Source of the DNA: Methylobacterium sp. Leaf104
GTDB taxonomy: Bacteria > Pseudomonadota > Alphaproteobacteria > Rhizobiales > Beijerinckiaceae
Reading direction: 5' to 3'
Assembly (NCBI RefSeq): GCF_001422885.1
Contig: NZ_LMMZ01000010.1
Span: 1-49,393, forward strand
DNA: 49,393 bases
Part shown: positions 40,851 to 49,393 of the stretch, in pieces
How the letters are laid out: every line of letters starts with the position of its first letter
How positions within the stretch are numbered: the first letter of the stretch is position 1
Notes under the pieces: generated by a model
What the model was told of the DNA's origin: nothing
The model's database searches: none
Seen by the model: only the letters and a program-made list of their open reading frames with translations
Position numbers and translations under genes: made by a program

Positions 40851-41851
40851 GCGGCGACCTTGGCGTCCGGGATCGGGGCGCGCCGCGCCCGGAGCGGCGC
40901 CAGCAGGCGCACGAGGCCGGCCGCGAGGGCGGCGATGGCGAGCCCGGCCAGGACGTCCGGCCCCGTGACCACGAAGGCGCCGCGCCCGGCCGGCGTCACG
41001 AGCCAGGCCATCTCCACGACGTGGACCGCGAGGATCGAAGCCGCCAGCGCCCGCGTCGTCCACGGGCCGGGGCGCAGGGTGAGGGCGGCGGCGAGGAGGG
41101 CGGCGGCCCCGCCCGCGAGGCTCAAGCCCCGCCCGAGGGGGCCGCCGCGGGCGAGGTACCACGACACCTCGGCGGGCAGGTTGGCCGACCAGACCACGAG
41201 GAACTGCACGAAGTGCAGGAAGGCCCAGGCGGCCGTCAGCAGGGCGAGCGGCAGCAGCCCGGTCTCGGACCGGTGCACGGAGGGCGTGACGAGGAGGGCG
41301 GCGGCGAGCGCCGCGCCGCTCCAGGCCGCCATCGTCAGGAGCCCGATCAGGCTGGAGCCGAGGCGCGGGTCGAGGGCGGTGATCAGGTCGAAGCTCACGA
41401 GCGTCGCCAGCACGGCGTGGAGTCCGAGGGCGAGGGCGACGGGTCCCCGGCCCGCCGCGACCCGGCGGCAGAGCCAGAGCCAGAGGGCGAGCGCCGCCAC
41501 GAGCCGCGCGGCGAGGAACGGCAGCGTCAGCCAGATCCCGGCCAGCGGGGTCGCGGCGGGCGTCCCGGTCGCGAAGGGGTAGAGCGCCGGCACCACCGCC
41601 GCCAGGGGCAGGGCGAGGAGGGCCGCCACCGGCATCAGGTGCAGGCACCCGACGAGCGCGGGGCGCAGGGACGCGAACCGCTCCGGCGCCAGGGCGTCGA
41701 GGCCGGCGACCAGGGGGAGGGCGCCGAGGGGAAGGCCCAGGAGGGCGAGCCAGGCCGCCAGGTAGCCGGCCCGCCAGTCGCCGAGGCGGACGGCGAGGCC
41801 GAGGGCGGCGAGGCCGGCGCAGAGGAGAAGCAGGGGACGGCCGGCGTTCAT
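40847..41851 (-). CDS. actF: Alternative complex III membrane subunit ActF
   Basis: A 334-residue protein, almost all hydrophobic, with about ten helices. HLMPVAALLALPLAAVVPAL, SFDLITALDPRLGSSLIGLL, and AWAFLHFVQFLVVWSANLP with EVSWYLAR are the recognisable ActF blocks (SxDLxMSLDPxWFS-like and FLYxQFLIxWxGNLP-like in relatives). It is a structural, non-cofactor membrane subunit of the quinol:electron acceptor oxidoreductase. The start overlaps the actE stop (ATGA). Confidence 0.85.
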   Translation of the reverse strand: MNAGRPLLLLCAGLAALGLAVRLGDWRAGYLAAWLALLGLPLGALPLVAGLDALAPERFASLRPALVGCLHLMPVAALLALPLAAVVPALYPFATGTPAATPLAGIWLTLPFLAARLVAALALWLWLCRRVAAGRGPVALALGLHAVLATLVSFDLITALDPRLGSSLIGLLTMAAWSGAALAAALLVTPSVHRSETGLLPLALLTAAWAFLHFVQFLVVWSANLPAEVSWYLARGGPLGRGLSLAGGAAALLAAALTLRPGPWTTRALAASILAVHVVEMAWLVTPAGRGAFVVTGPDVLAGLAIAALAAGLVRLLAPLRARRAPIPDAKVAA

Positions 41852-42417
41852 CGGGCGGCCCCCATCGGGCTGTCCTGCAGCTTGGCGCGGTCCTCCGCCG
41901 GCAGGCTCGCCACCGCGGCCCCCTGGCTCAGCTGCAGGGCGCGCAGATAGGCGACGATGGCCCAGCGGTCGGCCGGCGCCACCTGCGCGCCCATGGGCAA
42001 CATCGCCCCGTGCCCTTGCGTGATCGCCGCGTAGAGCCGGTCGGAACTCGCCGCCCTCAGGTGTTCGCCCGCGAAGGGCGGGGCGGCGGGGAAGCCGCGC
42101 GCCACGATCATGCCCCGTCCGTCGCCGCTGGCGCCGTGACAGGGCGTGCAGGCGATGCCGTAGCGCTCCCGGCCCCGGTCCAGCAGGGCCGCGTCGATGA
42201 CGGCCGGGCGCGGCACGAAGCGCGCCGGGTCGGTGCGGGGCACGGTGCCGGCCACGGGCGGGCGCATGGTCATGCCCTGCGGGAAGAAGCGGTTGACGTC
42301 CCAGGTCTTGGCCTTGGGCTGGTCGCGCATGTTCGCCTCGCCGCAGCCGGCGAGGGCCAGGACCAGGGCGGGCAGGAGCAGCCCCAGGCCGGGCCGGAGT
42401 GCGAACCGGCGCCTCAT
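41848..42417 (-). CDS. actE: Alternative complex III cytochrome c subunit ActE
   Basis: A 189-residue lipoprotein. The signal peptide ends in the lipobox LALAGCGEA (Cys about 25), which would anchor it to the membrane. MRDQPKAKTWDVNRFFPQGM is the typical ActE region after the lipobox. One heme c motif, CTPCH, appears in YGIACTPCHGASGDG, and GAMLPMGAQ offers the axial Met. It carries electrons out of the complex toward the oxidase. The ATG overlaps the actCD stop. Confidence 0.9.
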   Translation of the reverse strand: MRRRFALRPGLGLLLPALVLALAGCGEANMRDQPKAKTWDVNRFFPQGMTMRPPVAGTVPRTDPARFVPRPAVIDAALLDRGRERYGIACTPCHGASGDGRGMIVARGFPAAPPFAGEHLRAASSDRLYAAITQGHGAMLPMGAQVAPADRWAIVAYLRALQLSQGAAVASLPAEDRAKLQDSPMGAAR

Positions 42418-44432
42418 CGCGGCACCCGCGCGATGGCGAGCGGCCGCCCGGCGCCCTCGGGCAGGGCGGCGAGCTGGCGCGCGATGCGCGCGGCATCGAA
42501 ATCCGGACCGCGCGCCTCCGCCGCCAGGAAGTAGCGGTCCTGCATCGCCCGCCCGAAACCCGGGATGTTGAAGGCCGGATGGTTGAGGCGCGGCAGGCGG
42601 TTCACGAACAGGAACACCGCATGCACGGCGAGCGTCCCGCTCATCATCGCGAAGGAGACGCTCGGCACCACGAAGGAGGGCCAGGAGAAGCGCGGGCGCC
42701 CGCCGACGTCGAGGACGTAGCCGTAGGCCGTGGCGTAGACGCACATCCCGTAGAAGGCGGCGCCGCCAGCGAGCGCCGCGCCGAGGGCGTAGGGCAGGAT
42801 CGAGCGGTTGTGGCGGCCGAGCCCCTTCAGGGCGTCGGGCATCGGCACCGGGCCGAAGGCGTCGAGGCGGATGGTGTTGCCGCGCCGGGGCTGGTCGTCG
42901 TGTTGGGGATGGCGCCGGGCCAGTGCCCGCAGGGCGGCGGCGAGGTCCGCCTGCGTCGCGAATTCGGCGCTGACGCCCCAGAGCGGCGTTCCCGCCCCGG
43001 GCTCGGGTGCGTCCGCCTCGGCCCCGGCGCGGGCGGAGCCGTCGCCCAGGCCCGCCTGCCGGCGCAGGTCGGTGATCGAGGCCACCGGCAGGGCGCGCAG
43101 GAACAGGAGCAGCAGCACGAGGAACATCCCCACCGACCCGGCGAAGGTGGCGATGCCCCAGAGTCCGACCCGGTAGTCGAGGGCGGCGGCGGGCAGGAAG
43201 TCGTGGGACAGCGTCACCACCAGCACCATGACGTGGTCGGCATAGGCGCCGACCGCCACGAGGCAGCCGACGAGGGCGAGCGCCCCGGGCGAGCGCCGGA
43301 GGCGCGCCCACCAGAACAGGTGGACGGGCAGCAGCGCGCAGGTCAGCACGGTCCAGGCCGCCCAGGCCTGCGGACCGGCGAACCGGCGCACCAGGGTCGC
43401 GCGCGCGTAGGCGTCGCCGTGCAGGAAGCCCGAGACGAGCTCGGCCGTGTGGCCGTAGAGGCTGGCGAGGCCGAGGCCGAGGAGGATCCGGGCCAGGATC
43501 TCGGCGTGGCGCAGGGTGACGACCGCATCGAGGCGATAGAGCGCACGGACCAGCATCGTCAGGGCGGCGGTGACGGCGACCCCGGAGAACACCGCGTTGA
43601 CCAGGAACGTGACGGGCAGGATCGTGTCGTGCCAGCCCGGCAGCACGGAGCCCGCCAGCATCACCGAGGCTCCGGTCTGGAGCGAGACCACGAGCAGGAT
43701 GCCGAGCAGCGCGACGATGCGGTAGGCCTGCGCCCAGACCTGCCAGTGCGAGGCGGAGCCGCGCCAGCCGGCGGCCGCGACCCCGTAGGCCTGCGCCTTC
43801 AGCATCGGCCAGCGCCGCGGGCGCCCGGCGCGCTCGGACTGCGCCTCCGCGAAGGCCCGGTCGCGCAGGGTCGCGAGGTCCGGCAGCAGCCCGATGTACC
43901 AGAGGCTCACGGTGACCACGAGGAAGCTGACGATGTCGATGGCGTCCCAGACCAGGGGCGAGCGGAATTGCGGCCACAGGCCGAGCGTGTTGGGGTAGGG
44001 CAGGTTCCAGTAGAAGAACCACGGCCGCCCGAGATGGATGATCGGGTAGAGCCCGGCCGCGATCGTGCACAGGAGGGCGTTGGCCTCGGCGAGGCGGCTG
44101 ATCGCCCCGCGCCCGAGCACGCTCCCCTCCGTTCCCCCTGCGAGGCGCAGGATGCCGGCGAGCGTGAGGCTGCCGCAGGCGATGCCGATCCACCAATCGT
44201 AGGAGGCGATGTCGAGTGCCCAGACGACGGCGTTGTTGTTGTTCCAGATGCCGACGCCCGTGAAGAGCAGGTACAGGATCACCCCGAAGAACAGGGCCAA
44301 AAGGCCGGAGGCCGCCGCGAAGGCGATCCACCAGCGCCGTCCGAGGGGGTCGTGCAGGGCGGCGTCGGAGACGGCGCGGGCCGTCCCGCCGGGGCGGGTC
44401 GGGGTGTCGGGCGTGAGCACGGCTCCGGCCAT
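42414..44432 (-). CDS. actC-actD: Fused alternative complex III subunits ActC (NrfD-like) and ActD (DUF3341)
   Basis: A single 672-residue frame. Residues about 1-455 are ActC: an NrfD/PsrC-type protein of roughly ten helices, with GRPWFFYWNLPYPNTLGLWP and a quinone-site-like region. After a charged linker (about 470-485, GDGSARAGAEADAPEPG), residues 486-672 are ActD: LWGVSAEFATQADLAAAL, two helices including GGAAFYGMCVYAT, then YVLDVGGRPRFSWPSF and FNIPGFGRAMQDRYFL. In the best studied complexes these are separate proteins. ActC is thought to oxidise quinol. There is no stop or frameshift between the parts. It starts six bases after actB. Confidence 0.88.
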   Translation of the reverse strand: MAGAVLTPDTPTRPGGTARAVSDAALHDPLGRRWWIAFAAASGLLALFFGVILYLLFTGVGIWNNNNAVVWALDIASYDWWIGIACGSLTLAGILRLAGGTEGSVLGRGAISRLAEANALLCTIAAGLYPIIHLGRPWFFYWNLPYPNTLGLWPQFRSPLVWDAIDIVSFLVVTVSLWYIGLLPDLATLRDRAFAEAQSERAGRPRRWPMLKAQAYGVAAAGWRGSASHWQVWAQAYRIVALLGILLVVSLQTGASVMLAGSVLPGWHDTILPVTFLVNAVFSGVAVTAALTMLVRALYRLDAVVTLRHAEILARILLGLGLASLYGHTAELVSGFLHGDAYARATLVRRFAGPQAWAAWTVLTCALLPVHLFWWARLRRSPGALALVGCLVAVGAYADHVMVLVVTLSHDFLPAAALDYRVGLWGIATFAGSVGMFLVLLLLFLRALPVASITDLRRQAGLGDGSARAGAEADAPEPGAGTPLWGVSAEFATQADLAAALRALARRHPQHDDQPRRGNTIRLDAFGPVPMPDALKGLGRHNRSILPYALGAALAGGAAFYGMCVYATAYGYVLDVGGRPRFSWPSFVVPSVSFAMMSGTLAVHAVFLFVNRLPRLNHPAFNIPGFGRAMQDRYFLAAEARGPDFDAARIARQLAALPEGAGRPLAIARVPR

Positions 44433-44438
44433 GGCGCG

Positions 44439-47438
44439 TCAGCCCTCCTGGCCCGGCTCGGCGCCGGGCGCCAGGCGCGCGAGGTAGGTGGTGCGCGGCC
44501 GGGTGTTGAGTTCGCCGAGCAGCGCGTAGTTGCGCGGGTCGCGGCGCGCCGCCGCGACCTTGCTGCCCGCGTCCGAGAGGTCGCCGAACACGATGGCACG
44601 GGTCGGGCAGGCGCCCTGGCAGGCGGTCTCCACCGCCCCGTCGGGAATCGGCGCGTGCGCATCCTTGGCGGACTCGATGCGCGCGCCCGCGATGCGCTGG
44701 AGGCAGTAGGTGCACTTCTCCATCACGCCGCGCGCCCGCACGGTGACCTCGGGGTTGCGCTGCTGCTGCGCCACGGGCGCCATGCCGCCGGTATAGTCGA
44801 GGTAGTTGAAGCGCCGGACCTTGTAGGGACAGTAGCTCTGGCAGGTGCGGGTGCCGATGCAGCGGTTGTAGACCTGCAGGTTCAGGCCCTCGCTGTCGTG
44901 CACCGTCGCCTCCACGGGGCAGCCGAGCTCGCAGGGGGCCGCCTCGCAATGCATGCAGGGCACCGGCTGAAAATGCGTCGCCGGCGCGTCGAGGTCGCCG
45001 GAATAGTAGCGGTCCACCCGCAGCCAGTTCATCCAGCGCCCACGCGCGACCTCCTCGCGGCCCACCACCGGGATGTTGTTCTCGGACTGGCAGGCCGTGA
45101 GGCAGGCATTGCAGCCGATGCAGGCATCGAGGTCGATGACCATGCCCCAGGCCCGCCCGGCGCCGGCGCCGGCGCCCGCGTCCGCGGATCCCTCGCCGCG
45201 CCCCGCCGCGGGCGGCTCGGGATAGAAGGACGGCACCGCCGCGCCCGGCGGGTCGCCGACGCTCGGGGCGCCCAGCGCCTGGACACGCACGAAGTCGTGT
45301 CCCTGCATCGTGCCGAGATCCTGCGTCGTCGCCGGTCTGGCACGACGGCCGGTCCGCGTCAGGGTGACGTCGGGAAGGCGATAGGGCGTGGCGGCGGGGC
45401 GCAGGGCCTGGGCGTCGTAGCCGAGGCCCTGCGCGAGGTGGTCCGGCACCCGGCGGCCGTAGCCGAGGGTGAGGGTCACGGTGCGCTCGGCTTGGCCGGG
45501 CAGGATCCAGGCCGCGCCCTCGAGGCGGCGGCCGTTCGCCTCCACCGCCACGACGTCGCCGGTGGCGAGGTGCAGGCGCTCGGCCAGACGCGGGCTGATC
45601 GCGACGACGTTCTCCCAGACCACCTTGGTCAGGGGCTTGGGCAGTTCCTGCAGCCAGCCGAGATCGGCGAAGGCTCCGTCCCAGACGCAGGGGTCGGGCC
45701 GGAAGACCGCCTCGATCCGGTCCTCCGTCGCGGGAGCCGGCGCAGGGTCCGCGACGCGCCCGGTCAGGGCCACGGTCTCCACGGGCAGGGCGGTGTCGGG
45801 CAGGAAGCCGAGGCGCAGGGCCTCCGCGAACCGGGCCTCGAAGGCGGCGTCCGCCTCGCCGGGGCGGCGCCACCGGCGCTTCAGGAGATCGAGCCCCTGC
45901 TCGGGGCCTTCCCGTGCGGGAGCCTCGGCCCCGAACAGGGCCAGGATCTGGTGGGCCGAGCGCCCGCCATAGAGCGGCGCGATGGTCGGCTGGATCAACC
46001 CCACGGTGCCGTCGAGGGAGCGGGCATCGCCCCAGCTCTCGAGGGGATGCGCCAGCGGCAGGTGCCAGTCGGCATGGGCGGCGGTCTCGTCGAAATACGT
46101 CCCCGCATGGATCTTGAACGGCACCCGTGCCAGGTGCTCGGCGAAAGCGAGATCGCCCGGCCCTTCGTAGACCGGGTTGACGCCGAGCGTCAGCAGGGTG
46201 CCGACGGCACCCCGCGCCATCGCCTCGGTGAGGTCGGACAGGCCCTCGGCCCCGGAGGCCGGAACCGGCGCGGTGTGCACCACCGTGGTGCCGGTGTTGC
46301 CCAGGGCGCCGTTGATGCGGTGGACGAGGGCGTGCACCGCGGCCGGCTGGCCGATGCCGGCGGTGACGAGGCTCCGGCCCCGGTCGGCCAGCAGCGCCGC
46401 CCCGGCCCGACGGAGCCACGCCGCCCTCGGCCCGTCGGCGGTGTCGGGCCGACCGCCCTCGGCCATTCGCAGGAGGTCCGCGGCGAGGCGCGCCAGATCG
46501 TCCGAGCCGGCCGCCAGGGTGTGCTCGGCCTTGACGCTGGTCAGCCCCGGGGTCGGTGCCGCCGCGTGCAGGGTGAGGAGGCGGCCTTGCGCCTGCCCGG
46601 CCCGGCGCGCGTCGATCCAGCGGCGGGACAGGCCGACCTGGCCCGGCCCGACATCGAGGAAGTCCCCGTCGAGGCTGACGAGGGTGCGGGCGGCCTCGAA
46701 CCGGAACTGGGTTTCCAGGGGCCGGCCATAGGCCTGCCGCGCGCCGTCATAGAGCCCGTCCCGCGGCACCGTCTGCGAGACGTGCCAGCGCAGGCCCGGA
46801 TAGGCCGACCGCAATCGGTCGATCTCGGCGGCCAGCGAGGGCGACGTGACCGGCCCGGTGAGCAGATGGAAGCCCGCGCCGCCCGTGTCGCGCAGGGCCG
46901 CGAGCCGCGCCAGCAGGGCGCCGCGGAAGGCCGACCAGGCGGCGGGCCGCCCGAGATGCTGCACCGCCTGGCTGCGGAAGGGGTCGTAGAGCCCGAGCAC
47001 CGAGGCCTGGGCCAGGACGTCGGTGCCGCCCCGGCTCCAGGGATGCTCCGGGTTGCCCTCGACCTTCAGGGGGCGGCCGTTGCGCGTGGTGACGAGGATG
47101 CCGTTGGCAAAGCCGTCGAACAGGGCCGAGGTGGCGTAGGCGAGGGGAGCGCCGGGGACGATCCGCTCGGGCTGCACCACGTACGGGACCTCGCGCCCGC
47201 GCCCGTCGAAGGCGTCGCAGGCCGAGAGCCCGGCGAGCGCGAAGGAGGCCGCCATCAGCTTGAGGAAGCCGCGCCGCTCCGGCCCCTGCGCCAGGGGCAG
47301 AGCGCCGGGGAACTCGGTTCGCAGGTAAGCCTGGAACGCCTCCGTCCCGGCCAGCCCGTCGAGGCTGCGCCAGAAGGCGGGGCCGTCGCCGGAGGCGAGG
47401 CGCTGGCGCAGTTGCGGGAGATCGAGGTCCTGATCCAT
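44439..47438 (-). CDS. actB: Alternative complex III iron-sulfur subunit ActB
   Basis: A 999-residue protein. A Tat-like motif [17 protein letters not shown] leads to a lipobox-like LSAC, so export by Tat and lipid anchoring are likely. The first two thirds form a molybdopterin-oxidoreductase-like domain (ActB1), without Mo-cofactor evidence. The last third (ActB2) is ferredoxin-like with [42 protein letters not shown] and CTYCLQRI with CQGACP, enough for three 4Fe-4S clusters and one 3Fe-4S. It moves electrons from ActC toward the heme subunits. TGATG junction with actA. Confidence 0.93.
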   Translation of the reverse strand: MDQDLDLPQLRQRLASGDGPAFWRSLDGLAGTEAFQAYLRTEFPGALPLAQGPERRGFLKLMAASFALAGLSACDAFDGRGREVPYVVQPERIVPGAPLAYATSALFDGFANGILVTTRNGRPLKVEGNPEHPWSRGGTDVLAQASVLGLYDPFRSQAVQHLGRPAAWSAFRGALLARLAALRDTGGAGFHLLTGPVTSPSLAAEIDRLRSAYPGLRWHVSQTVPRDGLYDGARQAYGRPLETQFRFEAARTLVSLDGDFLDVGPGQVGLSRRWIDARRAGQAQGRLLTLHAAAPTPGLTSVKAEHTLAAGSDDLARLAADLLRMAEGGRPDTADGPRAAWLRRAGAALLADRGRSLVTAGIGQPAAVHALVHRINGALGNTGTTVVHTAPVPASGAEGLSDLTEAMARGAVGTLLTLGVNPVYEGPGDLAFAEHLARVPFKIHAGTYFDETAAHADWHLPLAHPLESWGDARSLDGTVGLIQPTIAPLYGGRSAHQILALFGAEAPAREGPEQGLDLLKRRWRRPGEADAAFEARFAEALRLGFLPDTALPVETVALTGRVADPAPAPATEDRIEAVFRPDPCVWDGAFADLGWLQELPKPLTKVVWENVVAISPRLAERLHLATGDVVAVEANGRRLEGAAWILPGQAERTVTLTLGYGRRVPDHLAQGLGYDAQALRPAATPYRLPDVTLTRTGRRARPATTQDLGTMQGHDFVRVQALGAPSVGDPPGAAVPSFYPEPPAAGRGEGSADAGAGAGAGRAWGMVIDLDACIGCNACLTACQSENNIPVVGREEVARGRWMNWLRVDRYYSGDLDAPATHFQPVPCMHCEAAPCELGCPVEATVHDSEGLNLQVYNRCIGTRTCQSYCPYKVRRFNYLDYTGGMAPVAQQQRNPEVTVRARGVMEKCTYCLQRIAGARIESAKDAHAPIPDGAVETACQGACPTRAIVFGDLSDAGSKVAAARRDPRNYALLGELNTRPRTTYLARLAPGAEPGQEG

Positions 47439-48097
47439 CAGCGGTGACAGATCCCGCATTCGAGGAGCCGGTCGCCTCCGTGGATATGGTTCTTCGCCAC
47501 GAGCTGCGGCCCGAGGGTCGCCTGGTCGGCGGGCGGGGTCCAGTTCATGTTCCAGACCTGGTCGGGCATGCGCACCCAGCGTTCCGGCGCCCGGTGGCAG
47601 TCCAGGCAGAACTGCATCTCGAAGGCGTTGGCCCGGAACGTCATCTGCATGGTGGTGACGTCCCCGTGGCAGGTGGAGCAGCCGATCCCCTTCGTCACGT
47701 GGACGGAATGGTTGTAGGAGACGTATTGCGGCAGCTTGTTCAGGCGAACCCAGCGCACGGGCTCGCCGCTGGCGTAGCTGTCGCGCACGGGCTTGAGCAT
47801 GTCCGAGCCGGTCCAGATCTGCGAATGGCAGGTCATGCAGGTCTGGGTCGGGGGCAGCCCGGCCGTCGCCTGCGTCTCCACCGTGGTGTGGCAGTAGCGG
47901 CAATCGATGCCGAGTTCGCCCGAATGGTGCTTGTGGCTGAAGGGCACCGGCTGGGCCGGGGCGATGCCCACGCCGGTGACGTAATCCGAACGCGCGATCC
48001 CGGCCACCACCACGGCGCCCCCGGCGATCAGGGCCGCACCGGACAGGATGGCCAAGCGCAGGAGCGCGTCGGCCCCGGGCGCGAACAGCTGCGCCAT
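47438..48097 (-). CDS. actA: Alternative complex III pentaheme cytochrome c subunit ActA
   Basis: A 219-residue protein with one N-terminal membrane anchor (about 12-34) and five CxxCH heme motifs: CRYCH (66-70), CMTCH (87-91), CSTCH (140-144), CLDCH (164-168) and CGICH (214-218). FSHKHHSGELGIDCRYCHTT is typical of ActA. It accepts electrons from ActB and passes them to ActE or soluble cytochrome c. It is the first gene of the operon, so the promoter must lie in 48098-48437. Confidence 0.95.
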   Translation of the reverse strand: MAQLFAPGADALLRLAILSGAALIAGGAVVVAGIARSDYVTGVGIAPAQPVPFSHKHHSGELGIDCRYCHTTVETQATAGLPPTQTCMTCHSQIWTGSDMLKPVRDSYASGEPVRWVRLNKLPQYVSYNHSVHVTKGIGCSTCHGDVTTMQMTFRANAFEMQFCLDCHRAPERWVRMPDQVWNMNWTPPADQATLGPQLVAKNHIHGGDRLLECGICHR

Positions 48098-48437
48098 CAG
48101 GCGCGGCGCCCGCCGGAACGCAGGGCCGGGCGCGGCAAGGCCGGATGCCGGATGTCACGGGGTCGTCTCATCCGCTCTCACGCCTCCCGGTCCGCCTGGA
48201 TAACCGCGACCTGACGGCTACGGTTCAGTGCGCGATTTCATCCCGCGAAACTTTACGCGATCCGGACCGGCCGCGCGCCGATCCGGCGGAACACCGGCCT
48301 CTCCGAGGAGCGTTGCCCCAGGAGCGGGAGCGGCGCGACGCAAGATCTCGCGACCGCAGGTTTCGCGATGGAAGCCGAGGGCCGTGCGGCGCCACGCCGG
48401 GCTGTGCCGCCCCTCCGGATCGGGCATGAAGGGGTCC
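48098..48437. other. 340-bp divergent regulatory region between actA and the SCO gene
   Basis: There is no credible gene. An AT-richer patch at about 48234-48256 (GATTTCATCCCGCGAAAC) is where promoter elements would be expected, but I cannot name a confident -35/-10 in either direction. CTGA (48211) and TCAG (48227) flank a short imperfect inverted repeat. No FNR-type TTGAT-N4-ATCAA site is visible. The SCO frame is open upstream to 48228, but that part is Arg/Pro-rich and not protein-like. Confidence 0.35.
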
Positions 48438-49250
48438 ATGCGACATCACGGCCGCAGGCGCTCGATCCGGATGCGGCCCCGTTGGCCGGCGGTTCTCCTG
48501 CTCGTCCTCGTGGGATCCGGGACGCTGCCCGGACCGGGCCAGGCACGCCTCGCCCAGAACGATCTGGCGCGCGTCGGCGTCACGCCGGCGCCCGACGCCC
48601 GAGTGCCCCTCGGTCTCGCCTTCACCGATGCCGGGAGCGGGCCGACCACCCTGGGCGCCGCCCTCGGAGGACGGGCGGCCCTGCTCCTGCCGGTCGACTA
48701 CACCTGCGCCAATGTCTGCGACCCGATGCTGGCGATGACGGGTGCGGCCCTCGCGGCGACCGGGCTCGTGCCGGGACGCGACGTCGGCTTCGTCCTGGTG
48801 GGGCTCGATCCGCGAGACGATGTCGCGGCGGCCCGGCGCATGCTGCGGGAGGAAGGCGGCGGAGCCTCCGCGGCACGGGCGCTCGTCGGCACGGCACCGG
48901 CCATCACCGACCTCACCGCGGCGCTGGGCTACCGCTTCGTGGTCGACGGCGGCACCGGCAGCATCGCGCATCCGGCCGCCGCGATCCTACTCACACCCGA
49001 GGGCCGCGTCGCCCGCATCCTGTCGCCCCTGGCGCTCAACGGCCGCGACCTGCGCCTAGCTCTGATCGAGGCGGGGGAGGGCCGGGGCAGCACGCTCGCC
49101 GATCGGCTCACCCTGCTCTGCTACGGCTACGACGCCGTGCGGGGCGTCTACACGCCCCTGATCGAGCGCATTCTCAGCCTCGCCGGAGCCGCGACGGTGC
49201 TGGCGATCGGCCTCGGCATGTTGGTGCTGCACCGACGCAGCCGGACCTGA
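48438..49250 (+). CDS. SCO1/SenC family copper chaperone for cytochrome c oxidase
   Basis: From ATG 48438 the protein has 270 residues. A basic N-terminus and hydrophobic signal (PAVLLLVLVGSGTLPGPG, cleavage near GQA) lead into a thioredoxin-like domain. The copper ligands are Cys 90 and Cys 94 (CANVC, within VDYTCANVCDP) and His 178 (SIAHPAA). A C-terminal helix (about 250-265, AATVLAIGLGMLVL) gives a second membrane anchor. SCO proteins deliver copper to the CuA site of subunit II; divergence from the oxidase operon fits this. Starts at 48426 or 48471 are possible. Confidence 0.87.
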   Translation: MRHHGRRRSIRMRPRWPAVLLLVLVGSGTLPGPGQARLAQNDLARVGVTPAPDARVPLGLAFTDAGSGPTTLGAALGGRAALLLPVDYTCANVCDPMLAMTGAALAATGLVPGRDVGFVLVGLDPRDDVAAARRMLREEGGGASAARALVGTAPAITDLTAALGYRFVVDGGTGSIAHPAAAILLTPEGRVARILSPLALNGRDLRLALIEAGEGRGSTLADRLTLLCYGYDAVRGVYTPLIERILSLAGAATVLAIGLGMLVLHRRSRT

Positions 49251-49268
49251 GTCGGATCCTGAACGGCC

Positions 49269-49302
49269 AAAGCCCGTCACGCGTTTGGGCGTGACGGGCT
49301 TT
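49269..49302. terminator. Rho-independent terminator, probably bidirectional
   Basis: AAAGCCCGTCACGC (49269-49282) pairs perfectly with GCGTGACGGGCTTT (49289-49302) around GTTTGG. The stem ends in T-rich sequence on the plus strand (TTTGTGTATT). It serves the SCO gene (stop at 49250) and, read the other way, the tRNA transcript. Confidence 0.8.
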
Positions 49303-49308
49303 GTGTAT

Positions 49309-49385
<77 letters not shown>

Positions 49386-49393
49386 CCACCTGT

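Noticed and set aside
42399..47447. A 1,682-codon plus-strand open frame antisense to actB-actE
   Set aside because: Composition is extreme (Arg, Gly, Glu, Ala, Val repeats) with no domain; it mirrors the codon bias of the real minus-strand genes.

Overview
The window is one very GC-rich stretch of bacterial chromosome, dense with metabolic genes and without phage, transposase, CRISPR or integrase signatures. The initiator tRNA type, the codon use and the gene families point to an alphaproteobacterium, most likely Methylobacterium or a close relative; that assignment is inferred from style, not from a marker gene.

Layout. 1-2,770: the tail of a polyprenyl-phosphate sugar transferase, then small proteins (membrane protein, XRE regulator, DUF2171 protein, two unknowns) ending at a terminator. 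2,853-10,589: an ABC importer of the NitT/TauT type on the minus strand, divergent from four enzyme genes (3-hydroxyacid dehydrogenase, D-2-hydroxyacid dehydrogenase, DapA-family lyase, IlvD/Edd dehydratase). This looks like a hydroxy-acid or sugar-acid catabolic unit of unassigned substrate. 10,668-11,405: an SGNH hydrolase of clearly lower GC. 11,745-15,967: a 2-oxopent-4-enoate hydratase-like gene, a class III CoA-transferase divergent from glutaryl-CoA dehydrogenase, and a TetR regulator. 15,975-19,265: an MFS transporter, small unknown proteins and the UV-damage endonuclease UvsE.

19,303-26,713: a complete four-carbon acid-sugar (tetronate) locus: otnC and a LacI regulator on one strand; an MFS transporter, ltnD, otnI, otnK and denD on the other. 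L-threonate and D-erythronate would each be oxidised to 2-oxo-tetronate, isomerised, phosphorylated and decarboxylated to dihydroxyacetone phosphate. Two palindromic LacI-type operators lie between the divergent arms.

26,860-36,140: an aldo/keto reductase, then the biotin-independent malonate decarboxylase operon mdcACDEGBH on the minus strand, divergent from the malonate transporter madLM and a GntR-type regulator. Overlapping divergent promoters with a GTATAC operator core sit at about 34,063-34,090.

36,693-49,250: a tightly coupled minus-strand respiratory operon. It encodes alternative complex III (actA, actB, a fused actC-actD, actE, actF), an uncharacterised membrane protein, and an A2-type cytochrome c oxidase (subunits II, I, III, IV). 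Divergent from it is a SCO1/SenC copper chaperone gene. Together these would pass electrons from quinol through cytochrome c to oxygen. The window ends with a bidirectional terminator and an initiator tRNA gene.

The observations most worth following are the single-chain ActC-ActD fusion, the unassigned protein between ActF and oxidase subunit II, a probable non-AUG start for oxidase subunit IV, and the unassigned hydroxy-acid pathway at 2.8-10.6 kb.
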